64,000 bases of DNA. It comes from JAOUEA01 sp963810945. Its GTDB lineage: Bacteria; Actinomycetota; UBA4738; HRBIN12. Below the pieces are notes generated by a model. That model searched no databases and had not been told where the DNA came from. It saw only the letters and a list, made by a program, of their open reading frames with translations. Below, one piece after another: positions 35,182-44,534 of this stretch (the first letter of the stretch is position 1; each line of letters begins with the position of its first letter). Both the position numbers and the translations under genes were made by a program. The stretch is taken from positions 1 to 64,000 of the forward strand of contig CAWEPI010000013.1 of NCBI GenBank assembly GCA_963810945.1, in the 5' to 3' direction.

Positions 35182-36084
35182 TCAGCGTGGGTCGCGCGCG
35201 TGCAGCGCCTCGACGATGAAGCCGACGATCCGTGTCGCGTACGTGCCGTCCGGGTCGCGGTCCGGATTGTAGGTGCCGGCGTCCCAACCCGCGCACGTGC
35301 GTCGCCCCAGCGCCGTTCGCGCCACCGCGGCGAGGTCGTCCCACCTGAGCCCACCGGGGCGCGGGAAGATCACCGCGCCCATCTCCTCGTTGGCCAATAC
35401 GTCCCAGTCGAGGTGGAACCAGAACGGCTCCGACGCCACCACGCCCACGGCCCGCGACGCGGCGGCATCGGGGTCCTCGCGCACCGCCGCCGCATCGATC
35501 AGGACGCACCGGCCCGCGAGCGAGCCCACCCCGTGCCGTTCGAGATCGGGCCGGTCGCGCTGACCCAGGAGGACGAGCCGATCCGCGGCGAGCCAGGGCT
35601 GCGTCACGGCCAGCTCCGGGTCCCAGGACATCGACGCATCCCCGAGGGCGAACGCGATCTCGGAGTCGGCCGAGTCCCCGGTGGGCGAGCGCTGGGGCGG
35701 GTAGGCGTCCTCGTGGCCGTCGACGTGCAGCAGGCCGACGGAGCCATCTGCGCCGCGCAACGCGCGGAGGCATCCGAGCAGCATCGGGCAGTCGCCGCCC
35801 AGCACCAAGGGGAACCGCCGCTGGGATCGCGCCGCTCGCACGGCGCGGTCGACCTCGCGGATCAGGGCCGAGAGGCCGCCGGGGTTCACCACGTGCGAGA
35901 CGGGATCGCGGGCCGGGTCGGGGGGCGGCAAGGCCACGTCGCCCAGGTCCTCGACATCGTGTCCGGAGGCCCGCAACGCGTGGACGAGCCCCGCCGCCCT
36001 CAACGCGCCCACGCCCCGCGCCACCCCGATCGGGCGTCCTCCCGACTGCGACGGCACCCCGATCACCGCGATCCGTTCACCCAT
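35182..36084 (-). CDS. Arginase/agmatinase-fold protein
   Basis: A 300-residue ureohydrolase-superfamily protein. Two of three metal motifs are close to consensus: HVDGHED (Asp122, His124, Asp126) and HLDWDVL (Asp226, Asp228). In the first motif the usual GGDH is GGDC (Cys99), a change of a direct Mn2+ ligand seen in an uncharacterised subgroup, so arginase activity is doubtful. ATG 36084 gives the canonical beginning ERIAVIGVPSQSGG. It precedes the glycosyltransferase in an operon. Confidence 0.85.
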   Translation of the reverse strand: MGERIAVIGVPSQSGGRPIGVARGVGALRAAGLVHALRASGHDVEDLGDVALPPPDPARDPVSHVVNPGGLSALIREVDRAVRAARSQRRFPLVLGGDCPMLLGCLRALRGADGSVGLLHVDGHEDAYPPQRSPTGDSADSEIAFALGDASMSWDPELAVTQPWLAADRLVLLGQRDRPDLERHGVGSLAGRCVLIDAAAVREDPDAAASRAVGVVASEPFWFHLDWDVLANEEMGAVIFPRPGGLRWDDLAAVARTALGRRTCAGWDAGTYNPDRDPDGTYATRIVGFIVEALHARDPR

Positions 36085-36158
36085 CGGAGCCCGGACTCTA
36101 GCCGAGGGAGGGCTTCCGCCGTTTAGCATGTACGGACCCGACCCCTAGGAGCCCGCCC

Positions 36159-37355
36159 GTGCCGCATCTCGTCCGCCCCGCTCGCCGTGCCGCGGCGCTC
36201 GCCACCGCCGCCATCGCGCTCGCGGCCTCCCTCGCCGTCGCCGGCCCCGCGGCGCAGGCGGGTGGCACCCATCAACCGGATCATCGGCGGCACGCGCAAC
36301 CCGCCACGCCCGACCTGATCCAGCGCGACGCGGACGCGGGACGCCTCAACGAGACCCAGGCCGCGCGGTACCTGCTGTGGGCGTTCACCGCCCCGGAGCG
36401 GGTGCCTGCCGCGTATCGGAGCCCCACGCCGTGGGACGGCACCCTGCCGTTGCTGCATCTGCGCCAGGTGGCGCCGTCGCTCGGTGACGGACCCGCCGCA
36501 CGCGCGGTGCGCGCGGGCGTGGAGAAGCTGACGACCCTCCCCTGCCGCTTGGCCCGGGGGCCGCTCCCCTCCCGCAAGAAGACGAAGCACTTCTACATCG
36601 AGTACGACGCGCGACGCCTGCGCGGCGTGCGGATCGCGGCGTACACGAACACGCTCGAGCGAACCTGGAAGACGGAGGTGACCTCCTTCAAGTGGGCAGC
36701 TCCGCCCAAGGATCCGTCGACGAACGTCCCGGGCGGGAAGTACCTGGTGCGCATCGACCACCTGGGCACCCAGTTGTACGGATACGTCACGAGCACCGCG
36801 TTCGCCGGCAACAACCCTCACACCCCCTGGGACGACCGGGACTCGGTGGCCTCGTGCATGGTGTTGAACGAGAACTTCGTCCCGTTCCCGGGCACGCCGA
36901 ACAACGCGATGCGCGCGACGGTGGCCCACGAGTTCAACCACTCGCTCCAGTACGGCTACGGGGCGCTCACCGGATCCACGAAGGTCAAGAGCTCGTGGGT
37001 CGAGGGCGGGGCCACGTGGATGGAGGACGAGGTCTTCAACGCGAGCAACGACAACTACAACTACCTCTGGCCCGACATCACGAAACCGATGCCGTTGTTC
37101 GATCCGAAGTTCCCGTACCCCTACTGGGTGGTCTTCCGGGCGATGACGGAGCCGTTCGGCACCGGGACCAGCACCGGAGGACAGCGGATCTTCCGGTACT
37201 TCTGGGAGCAGCTCAGCAAGAACGCCTCCACCAACTCCCAGGCGTTCAACCGCGCGTTCAAGTCCGTGCACTCGAGCCTCGCGGACGCCTACCATCACGC
37301 TGGGATCGCCCTGCGGTTCACGGTCCCCTGCGCGGCGGCACGCCCGAGCCGTTAG
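36159..37355 (+). CDS. Secreted zincin-like metalloprotease (3' end frameshifted)
   Basis: A protein with a Sec-type signal peptide (about residues 8-36, alanine-rich, ending AAQAGG) and an extracellular zincin-like domain. The zinc-binding HEFNH is at about 257-261, with an EGGA motif at about 283 that could supply the third ligand, as in uncharacterised metalloproteases of the MXAN_6640-type group. An open frame ends at 37355, but similarity-type sequence continues in other frames up to 37760 (next entry). Upstream is the arginase-fold gene on the other strand. Confidence 0.75.
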   Translation: MPHLVRPARRAAALATAAIALAASLAVAGPAAQAGGTHQPDHRRHAQPATPDLIQRDADAGRLNETQAARYLLWAFTAPERVPAAYRSPTPWDGTLPLLHLRQVAPSLGDGPAARAVRAGVEKLTTLPCRLARGPLPSRKKTKHFYIEYDARRLRGVRIAAYTNTLERTWKTEVTSFKWAAPPKDPSTNVPGGKYLVRIDHLGTQLYGYVTSTAFAGNNPHTPWDDRDSVASCMVLNENFVPFPGTPNNAMRATVAHEFNHSLQYGYGALTGSTKVKSSWVEGGATWMEDEVFNASNDNYNYLWPDITKPMPLFDPKFPYPYWVVFRAMTEPFGTGTSTGGQRIFRYFWEQLSKNASTNSQAFNRAFKSVHSSLADAYHHAGIALRFTVPCAAARPSR

Positions 37356-37760
37356 TGCCTGAAGGAGGCCGACGCCTATGTCGCCGCCGCGGGCCCGAAC
37401 ACCGACGTCGCATCGGTGACGGTGTCCGCGTACAGGACTCCCGCGTTCCATCGCCAACGACTTCGCGACGAACTGGATCGGACTTCCCACCGGAGGCATG
37501 CGGCACGTTCGATGCCACCGTCACGGTCGATTCGGGCGTCGGGACGCCTGCGACGTCATCACTGGTGTGCCGGACCGGTGACAACGCTCACCGTGACGAT
37601 CTGGGCGTCGCGACCACGGTCATCGCCGGTGACGACGTCATCACAGTTCGACCCGAGCGGATGCGACGAGGCCTCGGCGGTGATCTCCAACGTCGAGATG
37701 ACCCAGGCTTCGCCCACATCGAAGACGACGTCGGCGTACACGATCGACCTCACGCCCTGA
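37356..37760 (+). pseudogene. Frameshifted C-terminal continuation of the secreted zincin
   Basis: After a shift near 37316 the protein is followed in frames reading CLKEADAYVAAAGPNTDVAS, then IANDFATNWIG, then a beta-sandwich-like tail CGTFDATVTVDSGVGTP and finally SQFDPSGCDEASAVISNVE ending TIDLTP at a TGA at 37758. At least three one-base shifts are needed to join these. The tail looks like a C-terminal all-beta secreted domain. Sequencing indels are the likeliest cause. Confidence 0.5.
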
Positions 37761-37768
37761 TCAGGGCG
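37753..37768. terminator. 16-nt perfect palindrome at convergent gene ends
   Basis: CGCCCTGATCAGGGCG is a perfect inverted repeat containing the TGA stop of the secreted protein, 12 nt before the desaturase stop on the other strand. It can form a short hairpin of about 6 bp. No U-tract follows. Confidence 0.35.
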
Positions 37769-37779
37769 GACGTCGACGC

Positions 37780-38725
37780 TCAGACGATGGGGTCGCTCGA
37801 GAGGTCGCCCTTCACCGGGCCGAGGGTCTCGCCGAGCTTCTCCGCCACGCGCTTCAGACGGTCAAGGTGCTCGTAGATCTCCTCGCGGGCCACCTTGGCC
37901 TGGTCCGTGAGCCCGTTCAGCTCGGCGAGACGGAAGTGCTTGTCGAGGACCGGGCGCAACACCTGCTCGAGGTGGATCCGCAGGTTGTACACGCCCGCGG
38001 TCGCCATCGCCTTGGCTTTCTTGCGGAACCCGGGGATCCCGGCGCCCGGCATCGCGAAATTCAGGATCTGGCGGTGCATCGCCATCACCATCGCCGACGC
38101 GTCGAGCTCGATCGCGCCCTGGGCCATGTCGCGGTAGAAGACGTAGTGGAAGTTCTCGTCGGTCGCCACGCGTGAGCAGAGCCGCTTGGCGCTCTCGTCG
38201 TCGGTGAGTTCGCCCGTGTTGCGGTGGGAGATCCTCGTGGCGAGCTCCTGGATGGTGGTGAACACCACGCCGTCCAGCGGGCCCTGCTCGGCGAACTGCG
38301 GGTACCAGCCTCGCAGCGCCTGGTCCATGCGCCCTCGCTCCAACACGGCCGGGATCGACGCCTCTCGTGACCGTGAGGTAGTCACGGATCACGATCGAGT
38401 GGCGCCCCTCCTCCGCGGTCCAACGGCGCACCCACTCACCCCACGCCTCGTCGTTCCCGAACGTCTGCCAGAGCGCGAGGTGGTAGTAGGGCAGGTTGTC
38501 CTCGGTGAGGAGGTTGACCTCCAACGCCGTCTGGGCGACGTCGGGGAGCCGGCTGTCCGACGGCTGCCAGGGCTCCTTCACGAAGTTGCGCCCCTCCTCG
38601 TACGGGACGTAGTCATGGGGGAACCACTCTGCGGTGGAGGAGATATGACGGTCGAGGGACTTCTCGACGGTCGGCAGCAACTCGTGCAGGATCGCCTCAT
38701 CGCTGACGGGACGGGGATCGGTCAT
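37780..38725 (-). CDS. Acyl-ACP desaturase (ferritin-like di-iron; one frameshift)
   Basis: A soluble di-iron fatty acid desaturase of the plant stearoyl-ACP/mycobacterial DesA type. Iron-ligand motifs are EDNLPYYH and WTAEEGRHS in the first part, and DENFHYVFYRD in the second. One base is missing near 38372, where RDYLTVTR continues as EASIPAVLERGRM in another frame; joined, the protein has about 315 residues, the usual length. ATG 38725 has AAGGAG 5 nt upstream. It introduces a double bond into acyl-ACP with O2 and reduced ferredoxin. It is divergent from a cyclopropane-fatty-acid-type cluster that could modify the product. Confidence 0.85.
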
Positions 38726-38730
38726 CGGCA

Positions 38731-38786
38731 CTCCTTCCGAACCTCGGCACGCAGGCCAAGCTCTTGCAGAGGTTCGGCGGCCGAAC
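38731..38786 (-). promoter_or_regulatory. Leader with two mutually exclusive hairpins before the desaturase
   Basis: On the minus strand, arm 1 GTTCGGC (38786-38780) can pair with arm 2 GCCGAAC (38778-38772), a 7-bp palindrome with a 1-nt centre. Arm 2, extended to CCGAACCTC (38777-38769), can instead pair over 9 bp with arm 3 GAGGTTCGG (38745-38737). Arm 3 directly abuts the ribosome site AAGGAG (38736-38731). This could be a DNA operator or an RNA switch; the transcript start is unknown. Confidence 0.4.
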
Positions 38787-38961
38787 GACTGCTCCTGTTC
38801 TGACACGCTGGCTCCGTCGATCGGATCCGAGCGCAGCGGCCGTTCAAGGGTACCGCGGAAGCCGGCCCGTCCGACGGCTCCTGGGCCCGTAACCCTGCGT
38901 TCACGCGCATCCGGTGGAGGTCCGAGCGCGAAGGACGCACACGAGGTCATAGGAGCGCGCA

Positions 38962-40262
38962 TTGAAGATCGCAGTGATCGGCGGAGGCATCTCCGGTCTG
39001 GGCGCCGCCTGGGCCCTGTCGAGGCGACACGACGTCATGGTGTACGAGGCGGCCGACCGGCTCGGCGGTCACGCCAACACGGCCGAGATCGAGGACCGTG
39101 GGCGACCCTGCCGGTCGACACGGGATTCATCGTCTACAACGAACGCAACTACCCCAACCTCGACGGCTCTTCCACGCCGAAGGGGTCCCGACGGAGCCGA
39201 GCGACATGTCGTTCTCGGTCTCGATGGGCGAGGGCAGGTTCGAGTATCAGGGGCGGGCTCTGGGCCTGCTGGCGCAGCCGTCCAACCTGGCATACGGCGA
39301 CTACCGGCGGATGATCCGCGACATCGTGCGGTTCACGCGGGAGGCGGGGGAACTCATCGGCACCGGGTCGGCGGAGTCCACGGGTGACTACCTCGCCCGT
39401 CGCGGCTATTCGCGATCGTTCCGCGACGACTTCCTGCTCCCCATCACCGCGTGCATCTGGTCGTCCTCACTCGATGCCATGCTCGACTATCCGGCGGAGA
39501 CGATGGTCGGGTTCCTCGACAACCACGGGCTGCTGCAGGTCCGCCACCGGCCGCAGTGGCGGACCGTGACGGGTGGCTCCCGGACCTACGTCAGCCGGGT
39601 GGCCCGGCGGTTCTCGGGTGGTGTCCGCCTGTCGACCCCCGTGGATGCGGTCCTGCGCGACGGGGACGAACGCACGGTGATCGACGCGCGCGGCGGACGC
39701 GAACGCTTCGACCACGTGGTCTTCGCGACGCATGCCGACGCGACGCTCGCGATCCTCGGTCCCGAGGCGACGCCCGAGGAGCGACGCATCCTCGGCGCGT
39801 TCCGCTACCAGACGAACCGTGCCGTGCTCCACCGCGACCCGCGGCTGATGCCCGTGCGTCGACGCGCCTGGTCGAGCTGGAACTACCTCGCGCGCGAACG
39901 CGGTCACGACGGCGCCGTCTCGCTCAGCTACTGGATGAACCGCTTGCAGAACCTGGAGACCGAGGCGCCCGTGATCGTGACCCTCAACCCGATCCGTGAG
40001 CCGCGCGGGGCCGCCACGGAGTTCGCCTATCGTCACCCGCAGTACGACCGCGCCGCCGTGGACGCGCAGGTCGCCCTCCCCTCGATCCAGGGGGCGAACC
40101 GAACCTGGTTCTGCGGCGCCTGGAGCGGGTTCGGCTTCCACGAGGACGGGCTCCGCTCGGGACTGGAGGTCGCGGCGCGTCTGGGCGCGCCCGCACCGTG
40201 GTGGCCGACGCCGGGCGAGGCATCCGCGCGACGCGACCCGATCGTGCGCGGTGGGCGTGTAG
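38962..40262 (+). CDS. FAD-dependent amine-oxidase-like oxidoreductase (frameshifted)
   Basis: A flavoprotein with the N-terminal FAD-binding motif IAVIGGGISGLGAAWAL and YEAADRLGGHANT. It continues as VDTGFIVYNERNYPNL, SFSVSMGEGRFEYQG, and a C-terminal FCGAWSGFGFHEDGLRSGLE, typical of flavoproteins encoded beside DUF1365 and cyclopropane fatty acid synthase. One-base shifts occur near 39105 and 39160, and one more is needed near 40200-40255 to reach the TAG at 40260 that abuts the DUF1365 start (TAGATG). The start is TTG 38962, with AGGAG at 38951-38955. Function in lipid modification is inferred from the cluster. Confidence 0.75.
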
Positions 40263-41120
40263 ATGGCGACGACCCGCGATCGCGTGCATGCGCGAACGGA
40301 CCGGCCGGTGACCGAGGCTCCGGATCGATTCACGTCGGGGCTGTACGAGTGCCGCGTGACGCATCAGCGCTTCCGTCCCACGCGCCACCGGCTGCGCTAC
40401 GGCGTGTGGTACCTCCTGGCCGACCTCGAGGAGCTTCCCACCCTCGACCGCGTGATCCCGGGCTTCTCGTACGAGCGCGCGGGGGTCGTCAGCTTCTTCA
40501 ACCGCGACCACGGCCCGCGGGACGGCTCGCCCCTGCGCCCGTGGATCGACGCGCGTCTGGCCGAGGCCGGGATCGACCTCGAGGGCGGGGCCGTGCGCCT
40601 CCTCACCTTCCCGCGGGTCTTCGGCTACGTCTTCAACCCCCTCACGGTCTGGTTCTGCCACGGCCCCGACGGGGAGCTGCGCGCGCTCCTCTACGAGGTG
40701 GCCAACACCTTCGGCGAGTGGCATCACTACCTCGTGCCGGTGACCCAAGGGGGACGCGCGGTGATCCGCGCCTCGTTCGACAAGGAGCTCTTCGTCTCGC
40801 CCTTCATCGATATGGCGAGCACCTACGACTTCCGCACGCGCGTCCCCGACCGGCGGGTGGCGGTGCTGGTGCGCCAGACGGCCCCCGGCGGTCAGCAGCT
40901 CGTAGCGACGCTCACCGGCCGGCGCCGTGCGCTCACGGGTGGCGCGTTGGCGCGCATGCTGGCACGCTATCCATTGGTGACGATGAAGGTCATGGGTGGC
41001 ATCCACTGGGAAGCCCTGAAGCTCTGGTCGAAGGGCGCTCCGTATCGGCGTCGCGGGCTCCCGCCCGCACGCGACCTGACGGTGGTCGCGCCCTCGCTCC
41101 CGGAAGGAGGCATCCGGTGA
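40263..41120 (+). CDS. DUF1365 family protein
   Basis: A 285-residue protein with the DUF1365 hallmarks: LYECRVTHQRFRPTRHRLRY near the start, FPRVFGYVFNPLTVWFCH and EVANTFGEWHHYL. The family almost always lies between an FAD oxidoreductase and a cyclopropane-fatty-acid synthase-like methyltransferase, and is thought to take part in fatty-acid modification or stress-induced lipid remodelling; its reaction is unknown. The start directly follows the TAG of the flavoprotein and its stop overlaps the next GTG (GTGA). Confidence 0.88.
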   Translation: MATTRDRVHARTDRPVTEAPDRFTSGLYECRVTHQRFRPTRHRLRYGVWYLLADLEELPTLDRVIPGFSYERAGVVSFFNRDHGPRDGSPLRPWIDARLAEAGIDLEGGAVRLLTFPRVFGYVFNPLTVWFCHGPDGELRALLYEVANTFGEWHHYLVPVTQGGRAVIRASFDKELFVSPFIDMASTYDFRTRVPDRRVAVLVRQTAPGGQQLVATLTGRRRALTGGALARMLARYPLVTMKVMGGIHWEALKLWSKGAPYRRRGLPPARDLTVVAPSLPEGGIR

Positions 41121-42344
41121 GGACCGCCGACCGGCTCCGCCCGGCCCCGCCCAGGCATCGCGGGCTCGGGCCGCTCGAGCGCGGCATCCTCTCGGTGGTC
41201 GGCGGGCGCGTGCGCGTCGGGCGTCTCGCCGTGGACCTCCCGGACGGCGGTCGACGCGGTCTTCACCGGGAAGGCCGACGGGCCGCACGCCGACGTGGAG
41301 CTCCGCGACGCGCGGCTCCTGCGGCGGGTGGCGACGACGGGTGCCATCGGGCTGGCCGACGGCTACATCGCCGGCGAGTACGAGACCGACGACCTCGCGT
41401 CGTTCATCGAGCTCGCGGCCCTGCACGTCGAGCCCGCGCATCGGGCGCGGATCCCCGCCGCGCTGGATCGCGGCGGCCGCGCCCTGTGGCGGGCCTTGGG
41501 TCGCGGCGCGACACCGCGCGGGCCGTTGCAGAACATCGTGCAGCACTACGACCTCGGGAACGCCTTCTACGCGCTCTGGCTCGATCCGACGATGACGTAT
41601 TCCTCGGCCGTGTTCGCACGCGACGAGATGACGCTGGAGGAGGCGCAGCGCGAGAAGTACCGGCGACTGGCCGACGCCACCGGCGTGCGCGAGGGTGAGC
41701 ACGTGGTGGAGATCGGCTCGGGATGGGGTGGCTTCGCCTGCCACCTCGCCGCCGAGGTGGGGGCCAGCGTGACGACGCTCACCGTCTCGCGCGAGCAGGC
41801 GGCCTACGTACAGCAGTTGGTCGCCCGCCGCGGACTCGCGGACCGCGTGGAGGTCCGTCTCGAGGACTTCGCCGAGCATCGCGGCACGTACGACCGGGCC
41901 GTGTCCGTCGAGATGATCGAATCGATCCCGAGCAGCCGTTGGGAGGGGTACTTCGGCGCGCTGCGGAGGCTCCTGCGTCCCGGCGGGACCGCCGGGCTGC
42001 AGATCATCACCGTCGCCGACCGCCACTGGGACGCGTCCAACCGCAACCCGGACTTCATCCGGCGCTACATCTTCCCCGGCGGACAGGTGCCGGCGCCGAA
42101 GGTGCTGCACGCCCTCACCGCGCGCCACGGGTTCGGGTGGCTCCACCACGAGGCGTACGGCGCCTCCTACGCGCGGACGTTGCGCTGCTGGCGCGAGTCG
42201 TTCGAGGCGCACTGGCGTGAGATCGAGGCGCTCGGCTTCGACGAGCCGTTCCGGCGCATGTGGCGCTACTACCTGTCGTACTGCGAGGGCGGGTTCCGGG
42301 CGGGTCGCGTCGACGTGGGCCAGATCGTCCTTACCCGTTCCTAG
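41117..42344 (+). CDS. Cyclopropane-fatty-acyl-phospholipid synthase family methyltransferase (one frameshift)
   Basis: An SAM-dependent enzyme adding a methyl(ene) group to unsaturated acyl chains in phospholipids. The N-terminal domain includes GLADGYIAGEYETDDL; the catalytic domain has VQHYDLGNAFYALWLDPTMT, the SAM loop VVEIGSGWGGFACHLA and the late block RMWRYYLSYCEGGFRAG. One base shift near 41250 separates the N-terminal 45 residues from the rest. The GTG start at 41117 overlaps the DUF1365 stop and has AAGGAGG at 41104-41110. Together with the desaturase it could make cyclopropane or methyl-branched lipids. Confidence 0.88.
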
Positions 42345-42410
42345 GTACTTCGGTCCATCGGCCGGGCGGCGGGCTCAATGCCGTCCGCCATCCGGCCGAC
42401 ATCTACGGGG

Positions 42411-42869
42411 ATGTCTTGGCACGAACCTGCGGTGCGCGACGAACGAGGCTTCACGATGGTGGAGCTGCTGATCACGGTGCTCGTGATCGGGATCCTGATC
42501 GCGATCGGCCTGCCCACGTTCCTCGGCGCACGTTCGCGGGCACAGGACCGTCACACGCAGGAGGACCTCCGCGTGGCCTTCACGGCGGAGCAGGCGTACT
42601 ACGCGGACACGGTCACCTACACGGCGAACGGGACCCTGATGACGGCGATCGAACCGGCGTTGGCCTATGTGGATTCGGACACGCCCGTCGCCAGCGGGAG
42701 CGTCTACCTGCACTACCACCCCGGCACCAACGAGATCTTCGTGTCCGGACTGAGCGCATCGGGGATGTGCTTCTACCTGCGGTCCGCGGGCAACGGGGCC
42801 GTCCAGTACGCGCATTCACTCGCGCCGTGCGCCATCGCGGACACGCGCGCCTTCGGGCCGAGCTGGTAG
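42411..42869 (+). CDS. Type IV pilin-like prepilin
   Basis: A 152-residue pseudopilin. A short basic leader ends in ERG, followed by the class III N-terminal helix FTMVELLITVLVIGILIAIGLP, with Glu5 of the mature protein present. The C-terminal part has two Cys near the end (GMCFYL and LAPCAI), as in major pilins. Possible starts are ATG 42411 or GTG 42432. No prepilin peptidase or assembly genes are in the window, so it depends on machinery elsewhere. Located just after the CFA synthase. Confidence 0.8.
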   Translation: MSWHEPAVRDERGFTMVELLITVLVIGILIAIGLPTFLGARSRAQDRHTQEDLRVAFTAEQAYYADTVTYTANGTLMTAIEPALAYVDSDTPVASGSVYLHYHPGTNEIFVSGLSASGMCFYLRSAGNGAVQYAHSLAPCAIADTRAFGPSW

Positions 42870-42917
42870 GGAGATCTCGGTAACTTCACCTACGGCGTTC
42901 AAGGTACGCCGCTCCGA

Positions 42918-44530
42918 TTGCCGATACCTGCCCGCGTGAGGGGGACACCGGCAGCCGACGGTCTGGTCTCGGCAACGCCCACCCTTTCGCGGCGCCGGTT
43001 CGTCCGGAACGCCGCGGTGGGGACGGCGGTCGCCGGATCCGCGCTGAGCACGAACCTCCTCAGGGCGACCCCCGCCGCGGCGGCCGGCGCCGCATCGTTC
43101 CTCCCGAAGGACCCCGATCTCCACGTGCTCCGGCGCGCCACGTGGGGTCCGACGCCGCGACTCGCCCAGCAGATCCACAAGATGGGTCGCCGACGCCTGG
43201 CTGGACGAACAGCTCGCACCCGAACCGCATCGACGACCGCGCGCTGGCGAGGCTCATCGCCGCACGGTTCCCGGACCTCTCGATGAGCCTCAAGCAGGCC
43301 TACGGCACGCTGAACGGCTCCTGGGAGCTGATGCAGCAGCTGGGCATCGTGGCGATCGTGCGCGCGACGTGGAGCAAGCGCCAGCTGTTCGAGGTGATGG
43401 TCGACTTCTGGTCGAACCACCTGAACGTCGCCAACCCGAGCGACAACGTGTGGTGGTCGCGTCACGACTACGACCGCAACGTGATCCGGCGCCACGCGCT
43501 GGGCAAGTTCTCGGACATGCTGGCCGCCTCGGCGACCCACCCGGCGATGATGACGTACCTCAACAACGCCGAGTCCACGAAGGACAACCCGAACGAGAAC
43601 TACGGGCGCGAGCTCCTCGAGCTCCACACCGTCGGGGTGGACGCGGGTTACACCGAGGACGAGATGCACACGTCGGCCTTGATCCTCACGGGGCTCGGCG
43701 TCCATTGGTACGACGACGTGGACGACGGCACCTTCAACTACGAGCCGGACAACCACTACGTCGGGCACGTCAAGGTGCTCGGGTGGGCCTCGAAGAACAC
43801 CAGCGCCAACAAGGGCCTCGCCGTGGCGCTCGACTACGTCGACTACCTCGCCCACCATCCCGCGACGGCCCACCGCATCGCCTACAAGCTCTGCGAGCGC
43901 TTCGTGTCGGATGCGCCGCCCGCGGGTCTCGTCACCAAGCTCGCGCAGACCTATCGCAAGCACGACACCGCGATCGTGCCGGTGCTGCAGCGAGCTGTTC
44001 GCCTCGAAGACCTTCAAGCACTCGAAGGGCGCGAAGATCCGCCGGCCGATGCAGGACGTCGTGGCCACGCTCCGGATCTTGGGGGTCCAGCCGGACGCCG
44101 GGACCGGCACCGACGGCCTCCAGGGCCTGTACTGGATGATCGAGGGCCTGAGCGACGCGCCCCTCGCCTGGGTCCAGCCGAACGGGTACCCGGACTACGC
44201 GGACGCGTGGCGCTCCGCCGGCGGCACCGCTGAACCGCTGGAACACCCATGTGAACCTCGCCAACGGATGGTGGCCCGACAACCTGCGGTACCCGGACCT
44301 GCAGGAACCTCCTGCCGAAGAAGCTCCCGGCGACCTACGGCGGCCTCGTCGACGATCTCGCGCGGCGCCTCGTGTTCCGCACGCTCGCGCCGACGCACCG
44401 CAACGCCGTGCTCGGGTTCCTCGGCAAGGCCGCGGGCGACCCGCTGAAGTCCAGCGACGCCGCCGTCACCTGGCGCTTCGGCTACCTGGTGGCGCTCATC
44501 CTCGACTCGCCCTACCACGGGATCAGGTGA
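42918..44530 (+). pseudogene. DUF1800 family Tat-exported protein (about five frameshifts)
   Basis: A DUF1800 protein with a twin-arginine signal LSRRRFVRNAAVG and the first conserved block HVLRRATWGPTPRLAQQI. The core has FWSNHLNVA, NPNENYGRELLELHT and GYTEDE, all typical. It ends with VTWRFGYLVALILDSPYHGIR at TGA 44528. Joining the pieces needs one-base shifts near 43186, 43222, 43990, 44222 and 44305. DUF1800 proteins occur beside DUF1501 proteins and are exported; their function is unknown. The number of shifts suggests sequencing indels. Confidence 0.8.
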
Positions 44531-44534
44531 TCAC

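Noticed and set aside
39098..41698. An 866-codon open frame covering the flavoprotein, DUF1365 and the CFA start
   Set aside because: It is flavoprotein in its first part and CFA N-terminus near its end, but antisense-like nonsense between; DUF1365 clearly occupies another frame. It is not a fusion.
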